From Bathymodiolus brooksi (lineage: Eukaryota > Mollusca > Bivalvia > Mytilida > Modiolidae), in contig OY804585.1 in the NCBI GenBank assembly GCA_963680875.1, positions 45,181,414 to 45,245,413 on the forward strand: a stretch of 64,000 nt of DNA. The letters are read 5' to 3'. Positions 15,420 through 25,400 of the stretch are shown piece after piece. The position numbers and the translations under genes were made by a program. How positions within the stretch are numbered: the stretch's first letter is position 1; the number at the start of each line of letters is the position of its first letter. Below the pieces are notes generated by a model that worked only from the letters and a program-made list of their open reading frames with translations, had not been told where the DNA came from and did not search any database.

Positions 15420-17233
15420 ATCTTCATACTTTTAGTCAGTTGTATTGTCTGTTTTACAACTACTGATCACTCCCCTGGTATCTTCATACTTTTAGCCAGT
15501 TGTATTGTCTGTTTTACAACTACTGATCACTCCCCTGATATCTTCATACTTTTAGCCAGTTGTATTGTCTGTTTTACAACTACTGATCACTCCCCTGGTA
15601 TCTTCATACTTTTAGCCAGTTGTATTGTCTATTTTACAGCTACTGATCACTCCCCTGGTATCTTCATACATTTAGCCAGTTGTATTGTCTGTTTTACAAC
15701 TACTGATCACTCCCCTGGTATCTTCATACTTTTAGCCAGTTGTATTGTCTGTTTTACAACTACTGATCACTCCCCTGGTATCTTCATACTTTTAACCAGT
15801 TGTATTGTCTGTTTTACAATTACTGATCACTCCCCTGGTATCTTCATACTTTTAGCCAGTTGTATTGTCTGTTTTACAACTACTGATCACTCCCCTGGTA
15901 TCTTCATACTTTTAGCCAGTTGTATTGTCTGTTTTACAACTACTGATCACTCCCCTGGTATCTTCATACTTTTAGCCAGTTGTATTGTCTGTTTTACAAC
16001 TACTGATCACTCCCCTGGTATCTTCATACTTTTAGCCAGTTGTATTGTCTGTTTTACAACTACTGAACACTCCCCTGGTATCTTCATAATTTTAGCCAGT
16101 TGTATTGTCTGTTTTACAACTACTGATCACTCCCCTGGTATCTTCATACTTTTAGCCAGTTGTATTGTCTGTTTTACAACTACTGATCACTCCCCTGGTA
16201 TCTTCATACTTTTAGCCAGTTGTATTGTCTGTTTTACAGCTACTGATCACTCCCCTGGTATCTTCATACTTTTAGCTAGTTGTATTGTCTGTTTTACAAC
16301 TACTGATCACTCCCCTGGTATCTTCATACTTTTAGCCAGTTGTATTGTCTGTTTTACAACTACTGATCACTCCCCTGGTATCTTCATACTTTTAGTCAGT
16401 TGTATTGTCTGTTTTACAACTACTGATCACTCCCCTGGTATCTTCATACTTTTAGCCAGTTGTATTGTCTGTTTTACAACTACTGATCACTCCCCTGATA
16501 TCTTCATACTTTTAGCCAGTTGTATTGTCTGTTTTACAACTACTGATCACTCCCCTGGTATCTTCATACTTTTAGCCAGTTGTATTGTCTATTTTACAGC
16601 TACTGATCACTCCCCTGGTATCTTCATACATTTAGCCAGTTGTATTGTCTGTTTTACAACTACTGATCACTCCCCTGGTATCTTCATACTTTTAGCCAGT
16701 TGTATTGTCTGTTTTACAACTACTGATCACTCCCCTGGTATCTTCATACTTTTAGCCAGTTGTATTGTCTGTTTTACAATTACTGATCACTCCCCTGGTA
16801 TCTTCATACTTTTAGCCAGTTGTATTGTCTGTTTTACAACTACTGATCACTCCCCTGGTATCTTCATACTTTTAGCCAGTTGTATTGTCTGTTTTACAGT
16901 TACTGATCATTCCCCTGGTATCTTCATACTTTTAGCCAGTTGTATTGTCTGTTTTACAACTACTGATCACTCCCCTGGTATCTTCATACTTTTAGCCAGT
17001 TGTATTGTCTGTTTTACAACTACTGATCACTCCCCTGGTATCTTCATACTTTTAGCCAGTTGTATTGTCTGTTTTACAGCTACTGATCACTCCCCTGGTA
17101 TCTTCATACTTATAGCTAGTTGTATTGTCTGTTTTACAACTACTGATCACTCCCCTGGTATCTTCATACTTTTAGCCAGTTGTATTGTCTGTTTTACAAC
17201 TACTGATCACTCCTCTGGTATCTTCATACTTTT
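15420..17233. repeat. 960-bp higher-order unit (16 x 60 bp) at the exon-proximal end of the satellite
   Basis: Marker variants repeat at an offset of 960 bp: CCCCTGATA at 15535 and 16495, GTCTATTTTACAGC at 15628 and 16588, and the AGTCAGTTG unit at 15435 and 16395. The second copy has diverged slightly and runs into the array end near 17233. Confidence 0.8.
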
Positions 17234-17280
17234 CTTACATCATATGAAGATTTTCAAAATTGGTTCTATTTTAATTTTAG

Positions 17281-18981
17281 ACCACGGAGAGATGACGGTG
17301 ACAGTGATGATGATGGTCCTCGGAGGAAGGAACGTAGAGGAAAGAAAAGGAAGGATGGGAAGAACAGAAAACAGCCTGATTCTGACGATGGATTATCTGC
17401 TAAACAACGTAGAAAGGTTGTTTCCAAAGCAACAATCTCATCAAGTGAAGGGTCAGATTCTGAAGGTGCTAAAAAGCTGCGAATTGATGAGTGAGTATTG
17501 AAGGAAATATATTTTATACATGTAAAGTGGAACTTTTGCAATCCGACACCTGAGTTTTCCAACATCCTGTGACATCCGACAAAAATTTATGGTGCCAAAG
17601 TATTTCGGTTAATTAAGATAAAACCTGGGATCCGTTTTTGAACTTGTGATTAAATTAATCATATGATTAGCCCTAATTACATTTTTAATTCCTAATCGCA
17701 TACTTAGCTAATGCAATGATTAAATTCTGTTGCTGAACTGTTTTTAATCAATGTATTAACTAATCATATTTAATCATTGCATTAGCTATGTGATTAGGAA
17801 TTAAAAATGTAATTAGGGCTAATCATATGATTAGCTTAATCATAAGTTCAACAACGGACCCCTGAGTATTCCAACATCTTTTACAATCCGACACATTTCC
17901 CTGGTCTCTTGGAGTGTCGAATTAGACAGTTTTCACTGTATTTATATTTCTTTAAAATACATGTATTAGATAGTAATGTTCTTGATATAATTAAAAAATA
18001 ATTCGAATTTATACTTAGATAAAACCATCCATTTCAAAAGTAGATAAGACCAAGAATGAAGGAAGAGGGAGTTGAATTTTGCATGCTTCAATATTAAAGA
18101 GGTTGTTTATTAGGTTTATATTGACTAATATGTGTGTAGTATTGTAATATCAATAAGGCATGAATTGACCATTGAAAAACAGGAGTTCAGACTCTAGTTA
18201 TGCTCCTCTAGTTAGAGCAACCCTTTTGTGGTGAAATGTGGTATTAAAATAAGAAATGGGCTTCGGTTTAGAGTTTTTTTTTTACTAACTACCCATATGT
18301 GCAATGGACATGGTCTAGTGAGAGGGATATTGTAAGATGGGGATTGCAGGATTTAAATATTTTGAAAATTTTATTTTCATTTCATGTGAAATAGCGTAAA
18401 AACATTTTCATGTGATATCTGAATTTGGATGAATTTCTTATGAGCAAAGATATCTGTGTATGAAGATGAACTAAAAACAAGTAAAATAATATCTTTGTTG
18501 CAGGGAAAGTGGCAGTGATGGGGGTGGTAATGTTGGAAAGAGAAGAAGGATATTATCTGAAAGTTCCAGTGATGATGAGGGTAAAAAATCTGGCAGGTCA
18601 AGATCTGGCAGTAGATCTCGTAGTAGGTCTAGATCAGCTAGTGGATCAAGATCTAGATCAAGGTCAAGGTCAGGAAGTCGATCTAGATCTGAAAGTGGGT
18701 CAAGATCAAGGTCAAGGTCAAAATCTGGGAGTAGATCAAGATCGAGGTCAAAATCTGGAAGTAGATCTAGGTCTGGATCTCGTTCAAGATCAAAAAGCAT
18801 CTCTCCTGCCCGATCAGGAAGTGGATCACCAGCTCATTCAGGTAGTGGATCTCCAGGTAGATCTAGAAGTGCTTCACCTGCTCGTTCAAGGAGTGTATCA
18901 CCAGCTCGATCAGGAAGTGGGTCACCAGGTGGCAGTGGTGGAGGCAGCAGGGGAGGATCAGCAGGGGAAGACAGTGACTGA
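17281..18981 (+). CDS. C-terminal coding exons of an Arg-Ser-rich nuclear protein (possibly CTR9)
   Basis: Two coding exons are visible: 17281-17490 (acceptor TTTTAATTTTAG, donor GTGAGT) and 18504-18981 (acceptor TTTGTTGCAG, stop TGA at 18979). The junction is in phase (GA|G). Together they encode about 228 C-terminal residues. The first exon is acidic and basic, with stretches such as DDGDSDDDGPRRKERRGKKR and SSSEGSDSEGAKKLR. The second begins IDEESGSDGGG, continues KRRRILSESSSDDE, then runs through dozens of RS and GS dipeptides and SPARS motifs to an acidic end, GEDSD. Such composition is typical of nuclear transcription or splicing proteins. An acidic/basic then Ser-rich tail ending in DSD recalls CTR9, the TPR scaffold of the Paf1 elongation complex. 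The TPR region is not in the window, so SR-repetitive proteins remain alternatives. The upstream intron is at least 17 kb of satellite. Confidence 0.8.
17519..17938. mobile_element. TA-flanked MITE (mariner-like ends) in the last intron, carrying a second MITE
   Basis: The left end reads CATGTAAAGTGGAAC then CAATCCGACACC; the right end, reverse-complemented, reads CAGTGAAAACTGTC then TTCGACACTCC. TA flanks both ends (17517-17518 and 17939-17940). The ends match imperfectly. The family is inferred from the TA target duplication and the CAGTGAAA-type end. It lies between the two exons of the RS-rich gene. Confidence 0.5.
17628..17861. mobile_element. Palindromic MITE with about 95-bp inverted arms, nested
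   Basis: Arms at 17628-17728 and about 17768-17861 are near-perfect reverse complements, including the 20-mer ATGATTAGCCCTAATTACAT. The ends are GGATCCGTT / GGGTCCGTT. A possible 3-bp target duplication, CTG, lies at 17625-17627 and 17862-17864. It interrupts the TA-flanked MITE at 17519-17938. The transposon family is not identified. Confidence 0.6.
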
Positions 18982-19019
18982 AATTATTGATAATTTACAT
19001 TTGTATTCCTCAAATTTAA

Positions 19020-19025
19020 AATAAA
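19020..19025 (+). promoter_or_regulatory. Candidate polyadenylation signal of the RS-rich gene
   Basis: An AATAAA hexamer lies 39 bp after the TGA stop at 18981. It is the first canonical hexamer downstream and would give a very short 3' UTR. Use of a later site cannot be excluded. Confidence 0.45.
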
Positions 19026-19784
19026 AAAAGTCAGGTGAATAATCATGTTCTTATACATTGTGTGATGAATAACTTGGACTGAGAAATATCACTATTTCTT
19101 GATGCAAGTGTCAATTGGTCAAATTCCCTGAAGATTTCAAGAGACTACGTTTGTTAACATAATTTTTCTCTATAGTTATATGTAGTTGAGACTAGAATGC
19201 ATTGGACATTATACAGAGAGATTCAAAGAGTTTTGATTGAACAGAAATTATGTCAACATTTTTTCTGAAACAAAATTTTTTGTATGGTCTGTCAGACCTG
19301 GCTTTATTGTTATTAAACTTAATATATACAGTGTTCTGATTGGATGATTTTTTAGTACGAAATTTGTGCTCAAAAGTTTTATAACCTTAGACTTTGAAGT
19401 TTGGGAATACAATGTATATTGTAACATCACAAAACAGTTTTTAATTTTTATATCATGTCTGTAATACATTATATGTATACATACTTTATGAATTCATATG
19501 TCATTCATTTGTTAAAATATTTGTCCATTATTTCATTACAAACATTGAAGGCAATCCATAACATTGTTACCCAATTCCAGTTACAGTTTAATTTGAGTGA
19601 CTTTTTTATTTTGCATGCTGGAATGGATATTTTTTATTTAAAAGTTGTTATGGTCAACATTGGTGTCCAAAGAATTAATAATTTTTAAAAATTGCATGTT
19701 TTGGCTTCAAAATATGTATAAAAATGTACATTCTACAAATTCAAAATATTTTATGTAATAATAATTTAAGATCGTTATTGCAAT
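19026..19784. other. AT-rich intergenic stretch, no gene seen
   Basis: No exon with coding composition or paired splice sites, and no recognisable mobile element, was found here. The short open frames on both strands have AT-driven composition and no family resemblance. Confidence 0.5.
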
Positions 19785-19785
19785 G

Positions 19786-19977
19786 AAGGAACTCCAAAAT
19801 ACTCCCAGGTAAATTACTCTTCATAATACTACTAAGAAATTACACTCCAAAATACTGTCAGGTAAATTATACTCCAAAATACTGCCAGGTAAATTACATT
19901 TCAAAATACTTCCAGGTAAATTACTCCAAAATACTTCCAGGTAAATTACACTCCAAAATACTGCCAGGTAAATAACA
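19786..19977. repeat. Minisatellite of about 23-30 bp units containing CCAGGTAAAT
   Basis: About seven imperfect units of the type TTACACTCCAAAATACTGCC followed by AGGTAAA occur in tandem. Unit length varies between about 23 and 35 bp. Most units carry (C)CAGGTAAAT, which matches a strong 5' splice-site consensus. Confidence 0.8.
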
Positions 19978-20130
19978 TTTACAAGTTTTAAGATAAAAGG
20001 CTTGACTGTATATTAATTTATCAGGAAATTGGACACATTTCCTTTGATCTCACTGAGTGATATAGTCAGTATCAACAGATTGACTCTGAAACTGGAAAAT
20101 ATATGTCAATCATGACTTTTGATAAAAACA

Positions 20131-20374
20131 ATAATGTCAGTTTTGAAGGTCTAGACATACATTATCACTAGTATCACAGCTTGTCCTATCAATAATGTCA
20201 GTTTTGAAGGTCTAGACATACATTATCACTAGTATCACAGCTTGTCCTATCAATAATGTCAGTTTTGAAGGTCTAGACATACATTATCACTAGTATCACA
20301 GCTTGTCCTATCAATAATGTCAGTTTTGAAGGTCTAGACATACATTATCACTAGTATCACAGCTTGTCCTATCA
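20131..20374. repeat. Four tandem copies of a 61-bp unit
   Basis: Units start at 20131, 20192, 20253 and 20314 and are almost identical (ATAATGTCAGTTTTGAAGG, then CTAGACATACATTATCACTA and GTATCACAGCTTGTCCTATC). A partial fifth unit follows. At 20391-20408 lies CCTTCAAAACTGATATTATT, a near reverse complement of the unit start, so the array ends in a potential hairpin. Confidence 0.92.
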
Positions 20375-20839
20375 ATAATGTTTGTCTCTACCTTCAAAAC
20401 TGATATTATTCTATATTTGTCAATAATTTAATAACGTAACTTTAATAATATGATCGAGTTGCTTGTTTGATATGAACACATTATTATTGACACCACCTTT
20501 ACTAATCCTTGATAAACAAAATATCATTAATATTTTATTTTGAATGAACATCCCATCCATCTAGCATCTCAGGCTTTGTCTTCAATGCAATATCGGTCTG
20601 AGAATTCCATTTTTGTAAATCAAATCAATGATGGTATACCTATTTTCTGTCATCTGAAAAATATTATTGCTCTTCAACGTTGTTATGGGTATCAATAAGA
20701 CATCATTTTCAAAATGTCATGATTCATTTACAAATGTCATGGTTCATTTACAAATAAATTAAAAGATTAAAACTCCATAACACTGTGTTTGCTTTGTTTA
20801 ATATATCAGAATATCCTATTTAAGATGCTGTCATTGTCA

Positions 20840-21094
20840 TGATCGTATGGCAGTTGGATTTACAACTAACTATGCAATCAGAGCCTATCAGCACTAAAGT
20901 TGTGAGTTTGAATCTTGCTCATTGTTAGGTGTACTCCATACAACATGATTATGTGATAGAGTTTGTCAGTGACATGCATAGGTCAGTGATTTTCTCTGAG
21001 TACTCCAGTTTCTTCCACCAATAAAACTGACTGCCACCTTATAACTGCAGTATTGTTGAAAGTGGCATTAAACACCTTAACCCCCAACCCTTTT
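20840..21094 (+). mobile_element. tRNA-derived SINE
   Basis: A tRNA-like head has an A-box-like TGGCAGTTGG near 20849 and a B-box-like GAGTTTGAATC near 20907. The body follows (GTGATAGAGTTTGTCAGTGA, CCAATAAAACTGACTGCCAC, GAAAGTGGCATTAAACACC), ending in CCCCCAACCCTTTTT. The same body recurs in reverse orientation at 37853-38066 and 54058-54905, which supports an interspersed family. Confidence 0.7.
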
Positions 21095-21095
21095 T

Positions 21096-22338
21096 AGCTC
21101 ACCTGGCCTTTAGGCCATGTGAGCTATTGTCATCACTTTTCGTCCGTCGACTGTCTTCCGTCTGTCAACATTTCACATTTTAATCTTCTCCTCAGAAACC
21201 ACTGGGCCAATTGCAACCAAACTTTGGTGGAATGGTCCTTGGATGACCCCCTTCCAAATTTGTGTCCGGTGGTCCTGACTTCCAACCAAGATGGCCGCCA
21301 AGCTAAAAATAGAAAAAAGGGGGGGATGAAATATTAATTGTCCATTGCTGCTTTAGTGTAAGTCAAAATGAGCTCAAATTTTAACTGCAGCTACATGGCA
21401 AGGAGTAGTTTAACATTATTCTGGGTTTTTCTGTGAAATTTTTCTTTCAGCCGATATATACCGATTATGCAAATTAGACATATTTTGATAAAAGATCACA
21501 TTTAAATCTTCTCCTCTGAAAGCGCTGAACCAAATTAAACCAAACCTGGCAGTGATGGTCCCTGAGTGGGTCCCTTTCAAAATTGTGTCCGTCAGCGCCA
21601 TCCTGTATCCAAGATGGCCGCCATTACTAAAAATAGAAATTTCTTCAAATGGCCAAAACTGCTCTATTTTAAGCCAGAATGTGCCCAAATTTGAACTGTA
21701 TAAGCATAATGATGAGCTTTTTAACAAATATTACAGGATTTTTTATGAACTTTGAACTTTTGTCGATTTTGACCGATTATGCAAATTAAAAAAAAGGGGG
21801 ATGAAATTTTAAAAAAATCTTCTCCTCTGAAACTACTAAGCCAATCTCAACCAAACTTTGCTGAAATGATTCTTGGGTGGTCCTCTTCCAAAATTGTGTC
21901 CGGCATTTCAGAACTCCAACCAAGATGGCCACCACAGCCGAACTTAATTTAACATAGGACCCTATGGGAAATTCCCATAAAAATCTTCTTGTCTGAAACC
22001 ATTTGCTCAATAAGAACAAAATTTTGATGAAATAGTCATTGGATGGTTCTCTTCCAAAAATGTGTCCGGTGGTTCGGCCCTTCGACCAAGATGGCCCCCA
22101 CAGCCGAACTTAGTTTAACATAGGACCCTATGGGAAATTCACATAAAAACCATCTTGTCTGGAACCAGTAGCTCAATTAGAACCAAACTTTGATGGAATA
22201 GTCATTGGATGGTCCTCTTCCAAAATTGTGTCCGGCAGTCGTGCTCTCCCACCAAGATGGCCGCCACAGTGCAGTTGCATTGTTATTGAAAGCAGCTTTT
22301 ATCCAGGTGAGCGATTACAGGCTCCTGGGAGCCTCTGG
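21096..22338. mobile_element. Long interspersed repeat, GCTCACCTGG/GATGGCC family (copy 1)
   Basis: The element opens with AGCTCACCTGGCC and closes near CCAGGTGAGCGATTACAGGC. In between are degenerate internal repeats of roughly 170-240 bp, each with 'TCTTCTCCTCTGAAACC', 'ACCAAACTTTG', 'TTGTGTCCGG' and 'CCAAGATGGCCGCC'. The reverse complement of the same family occurs at 55648-56967, with related fragments at 42523-42560 and 52325-52810. No transposase frame is seen, so the family is non-autonomous or of unknown type. Confidence 0.75.
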
Positions 22339-22439
22339 TTAAATAATGCACTCGGTTTATTGGACACATTTATTATTGTTCCTAAATACTAGTAATGCAA
22401 TTTATATTAAAACTAAGGCTCTCCTCCCTCGGACATAGG

Positions 22440-25400
22440 TGGCCTTAGCCGACTTTGGTTATTCTTATTAGGCCCTTTGGTTTTCTCCCTCAGCCGACTT
22501 TGGTTATTCTTATTAGGCCCTTTGGTTTTCTCCCTCAGCCAACTTTGGTTATTCTTATTAGGCCCTTTGGTTTTCTCCCTCAGCCGACTTTGGTTATTCT
22601 TATTAGGCCCTTTGGTTTTCTCCCTCAGCCGACTTGTTATTCTTATTAGGCCCTTTGGTTTTCTCCCTCAGCCGACTTTGGTTATTCTTATTAGACCCTT
22701 GGTTTTCTCCCTCCGTCGACTTTGGATATTCTTATTAGACCCTTGGTTTTCTCCCTCAGCCGACTGGTTATTCTTATTAGGCCCTTTGGTTTTCTCCCTC
22801 AGCCGACTTTGGCTATTCTTATTAGGCCCTTTGGTTTTCTCCCTCAGCCGACTTTGGTTATTCTTATTAGGCCCTTTGGTTTTCTCCCTCAGCCGACTTT
22901 GGTTATTCTTATTAGGCCCTTTGGTTTTCTCCCTCAGCCGACTTTGGCTATTCTTATTGGGCCCTTTGGTTTTCTCCCTCAGCCGACTTTGGTTATTCTT
23001 ATTAGGCCCTTTGGTTTTCTCCCTCAGCCGACTTTGGTTGTACTTATTAGGCCCTTTGGTTTTCTCCCTCAGTCGACTTTGGCTATTCTTATTAGGCCCT
23101 TTGGTTTTCTCCCTCAGCCGACTTTGGTTATTCTTATTAGGCCCTTTGGTTTTCTCCCTCAGCCGACTTGTTATTCTTATTAGGCCCTTTGGTTTTCTCC
23201 CTCAGCCGACTTTGGTTATACTTATTAGGCCCTTTGGTTTTCTCCCTCAGTCGACTTTGGCTATTCTTATTAGACCCTTGGTTTTCTCCCTCAGCCGACT
23301 GGTTATTCTTATTAGGCCCTTTGGTTTTCTCCCTCAGCTGACTTTGGCTATTCTTATTAGGCCCTTTGGTTTTCTCCCTCAGCCGACTTGTTATTCTCAT
23401 TAGGCCATTTGGTTTTCTCCCTCAGTCGACTTTGGTTATTCTTATTAGGCCCTTTGGTTTTCTCCCTCAGCCGACTTGTTATTCTCATTAGGCCCTTTGG
23501 TTTTCTCCCTCAGTCGACTTTGGCTATTCTTATTAGGCCCTTTGGTTTTCTCCCTCAGCCGACTTGTTATTCTTATTAGGCCCTTTGGTTTTCTCCCTCA
23601 GCCGACTTTGGATATTCTTATTAGACCCTTGGTTTTCTCCCTCAGCCGACTGGTTATTCTTACTAGGCCCTTTGGTTTTCTCCCTCAGCTGACTTGTTAT
23701 TCTCATTAGGCCCTTTGGTTTTCTCCCTCAGTCGACTTTGGCTATTCTTATTAGGCCCTTTGGTTTTCTCCGTCAGCCGACTTGTTATTCTCATTAGGCC
23801 CTTTGGTTTTCTCCCTCAGCCGACTTTGGCTATTCTTATTAGGCCCTTTGGTTTTCTCCCTCAGCCGACTTGTTATTCTTATTAGGCCCTTTGGTTTTCT
23901 CCCTCAGTCGACTTTGGTTGTACTTATTAGGCCCTTTGGTTTTCTCCCTCAGCCGACTTTGGTTATTCTTATTAGGCCCTTTGGTTTTCTCCCTCAGCGG
24001 ACTTTGGTTATTCTTATTAGGCCCTTTGGTTTTCTCCCTCGGTCGACTTTGGCTATTCTTATTAGGCCCTTTGGTTTTCTCCCTCAGCGGACTTTGGTTA
24101 TTCTTATTAGGCCCTTTGGTTTTCTCCCTCAGCGGACTTTGGTTATTCTTATTAGGGCCTTTGGTTTTCTCCCTCAGCGGACTTTGGTTATTCTTATTAG
24201 GCCCTTTGGTTTTCTCCCTCAGCCGACTTGTTATTCTTATTAGGCCCTTTGGTTTTCTCCCTCAGTCGACTTTGGCTATTCTTATTAGGCCCTTTGGTTT
24301 TCTCCCTCAGCCGACTTTGGTTATTCTTATTAGGCCCTTTGGTTTTCTCCCTCAGCCGACTTTGGCTATTCTTATTAGGCCCTTTGGTTTTCTCCCTCAG
24401 CGGACTTTGGTTATTCTTATTAGGCCCTTTGGTTTTCTCCCTCAGCCGACTTTGGTTGTACTTATTAGGCCCTTTGGTTTTCTCCCTCAGTCGACTTTGG
24501 CTATTCTTATTAGGCCCTTTGGTTTTCTCCCTCAGCCGAATTTGGTTATTCTTATTAGGCCCTTTGGTTTTCTCCCTCAGCCGACTTGTTATTCTTATTA
24601 GGCCCTTTGGTTTTCTCCCTCAGCCGACTTTGGTTATACTTATTAGGCCCTTTGGTTTTCTCCCTCAGTCGACTTTGGCTATTCTTATTAGACCCTTGGT
24701 TTTCTCCCTCAGCCGACTGGTTATTCTTATTAGGCCCTTTAGTTTTCTCCCTCAGCTGACTTTGGCTATTCTTATTAGGCCCTTTGGTTTTCTCCCTCAG
24801 CCGACTTGTTATTCTCATTAGGCCCTTTGGTTTTCTCCCTCAGTCGACTTTGGTTATTCTTATTAGGCCCTTTGGTTTTCTCCCTCAGCCGACTTGTTAT
24901 TCTCATTAGGCCCTTTGGTGTTCTCCCTCAGTCGACTTTGGCTATTCTTATTAGGCCCTTTGGTTTTCTCCCTCAGCCGACTTGTTATTCTTATTAGGCC
25001 CTTTGGTTTTCTCCCTCAGCCGACTTTGGATATTCTTATTAGACCCTTGGTTTTCTCCCTCAGCCGACTGGTTATTCTTATTAGGCCCTTTGGTTTTCTC
25101 CCTCAGCTGACTTTGGCTATTCTTATTAGGCCCTTTGGTTTTCTCCCTCAGCCGACTTGTTATTCTCATTAGGCCCTTTGGTTTTCTCCCTCAGTCGACT
25201 TTGGCTATTCTTATTAGGCCCTTTGGTTTTCTCCCTCAGCCGACTTGTTATTCTTATTAGGCCCTTTGGTTTTCTCCCTCAGCCGACTTTGGCTATTCTT
25301 ATTAGGCCCTTTGGTTTTCTCCCTCAGCCGACTTGTTATTCTTATTAGGCCCTTTGGTTTTCTCCCTCAGCCGACTTTGGCTATTCTTATTAGGCCCTTT

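Larger units (their letters stand above)
1..17233. repeat. 60-bp satellite array (about 287 units), intronic
   Basis: The consensus unit is 60 bp and contains the palindrome TGATCA, the block CCCCTGGTATCTTCATAC, then TTTTAGCCAGTTG and TATTGTCTGTTTTACAAC. Most units differ by one or two substitutions (AGCCAG/AGCTAG/AGTCAG, CCCCTGG/CCTCTGG). Recurrent length variants are a 56-bp unit lacking four bases before CTGATC and a 62-bp unit with CCCCCAGGG in place of CCCCTGG. The array starts before the window and ends at about 17233, 47 bp upstream of a coding exon, so it lies in an intron. The unit is 20 codons long, so a 20-residue open frame runs through stretches of it. The 56- and 62-bp units shift the frame and end every such frame after at most about 300 codons. 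I regard the array as non-coding. Confidence 0.97.

Noticed and set aside
1..17233. CRISPR array
   Set aside because: The whole unit is repeated with no unique spacers, there are no cas genes, and the DNA is eukaryotic.
18471..18800. Minus-strand frame rich in Asp-Leu repeats
   Set aside because: It is the antisense shadow of the Arg-Ser-rich exon at 18504-18981.
18509..19024. Plus-strand frame rich in DQGQ/VDL repeats
   Set aside because: It is a shifted frame of the same exon; the RS frame continues in phase from the upstream exon and gives a sensible protein.
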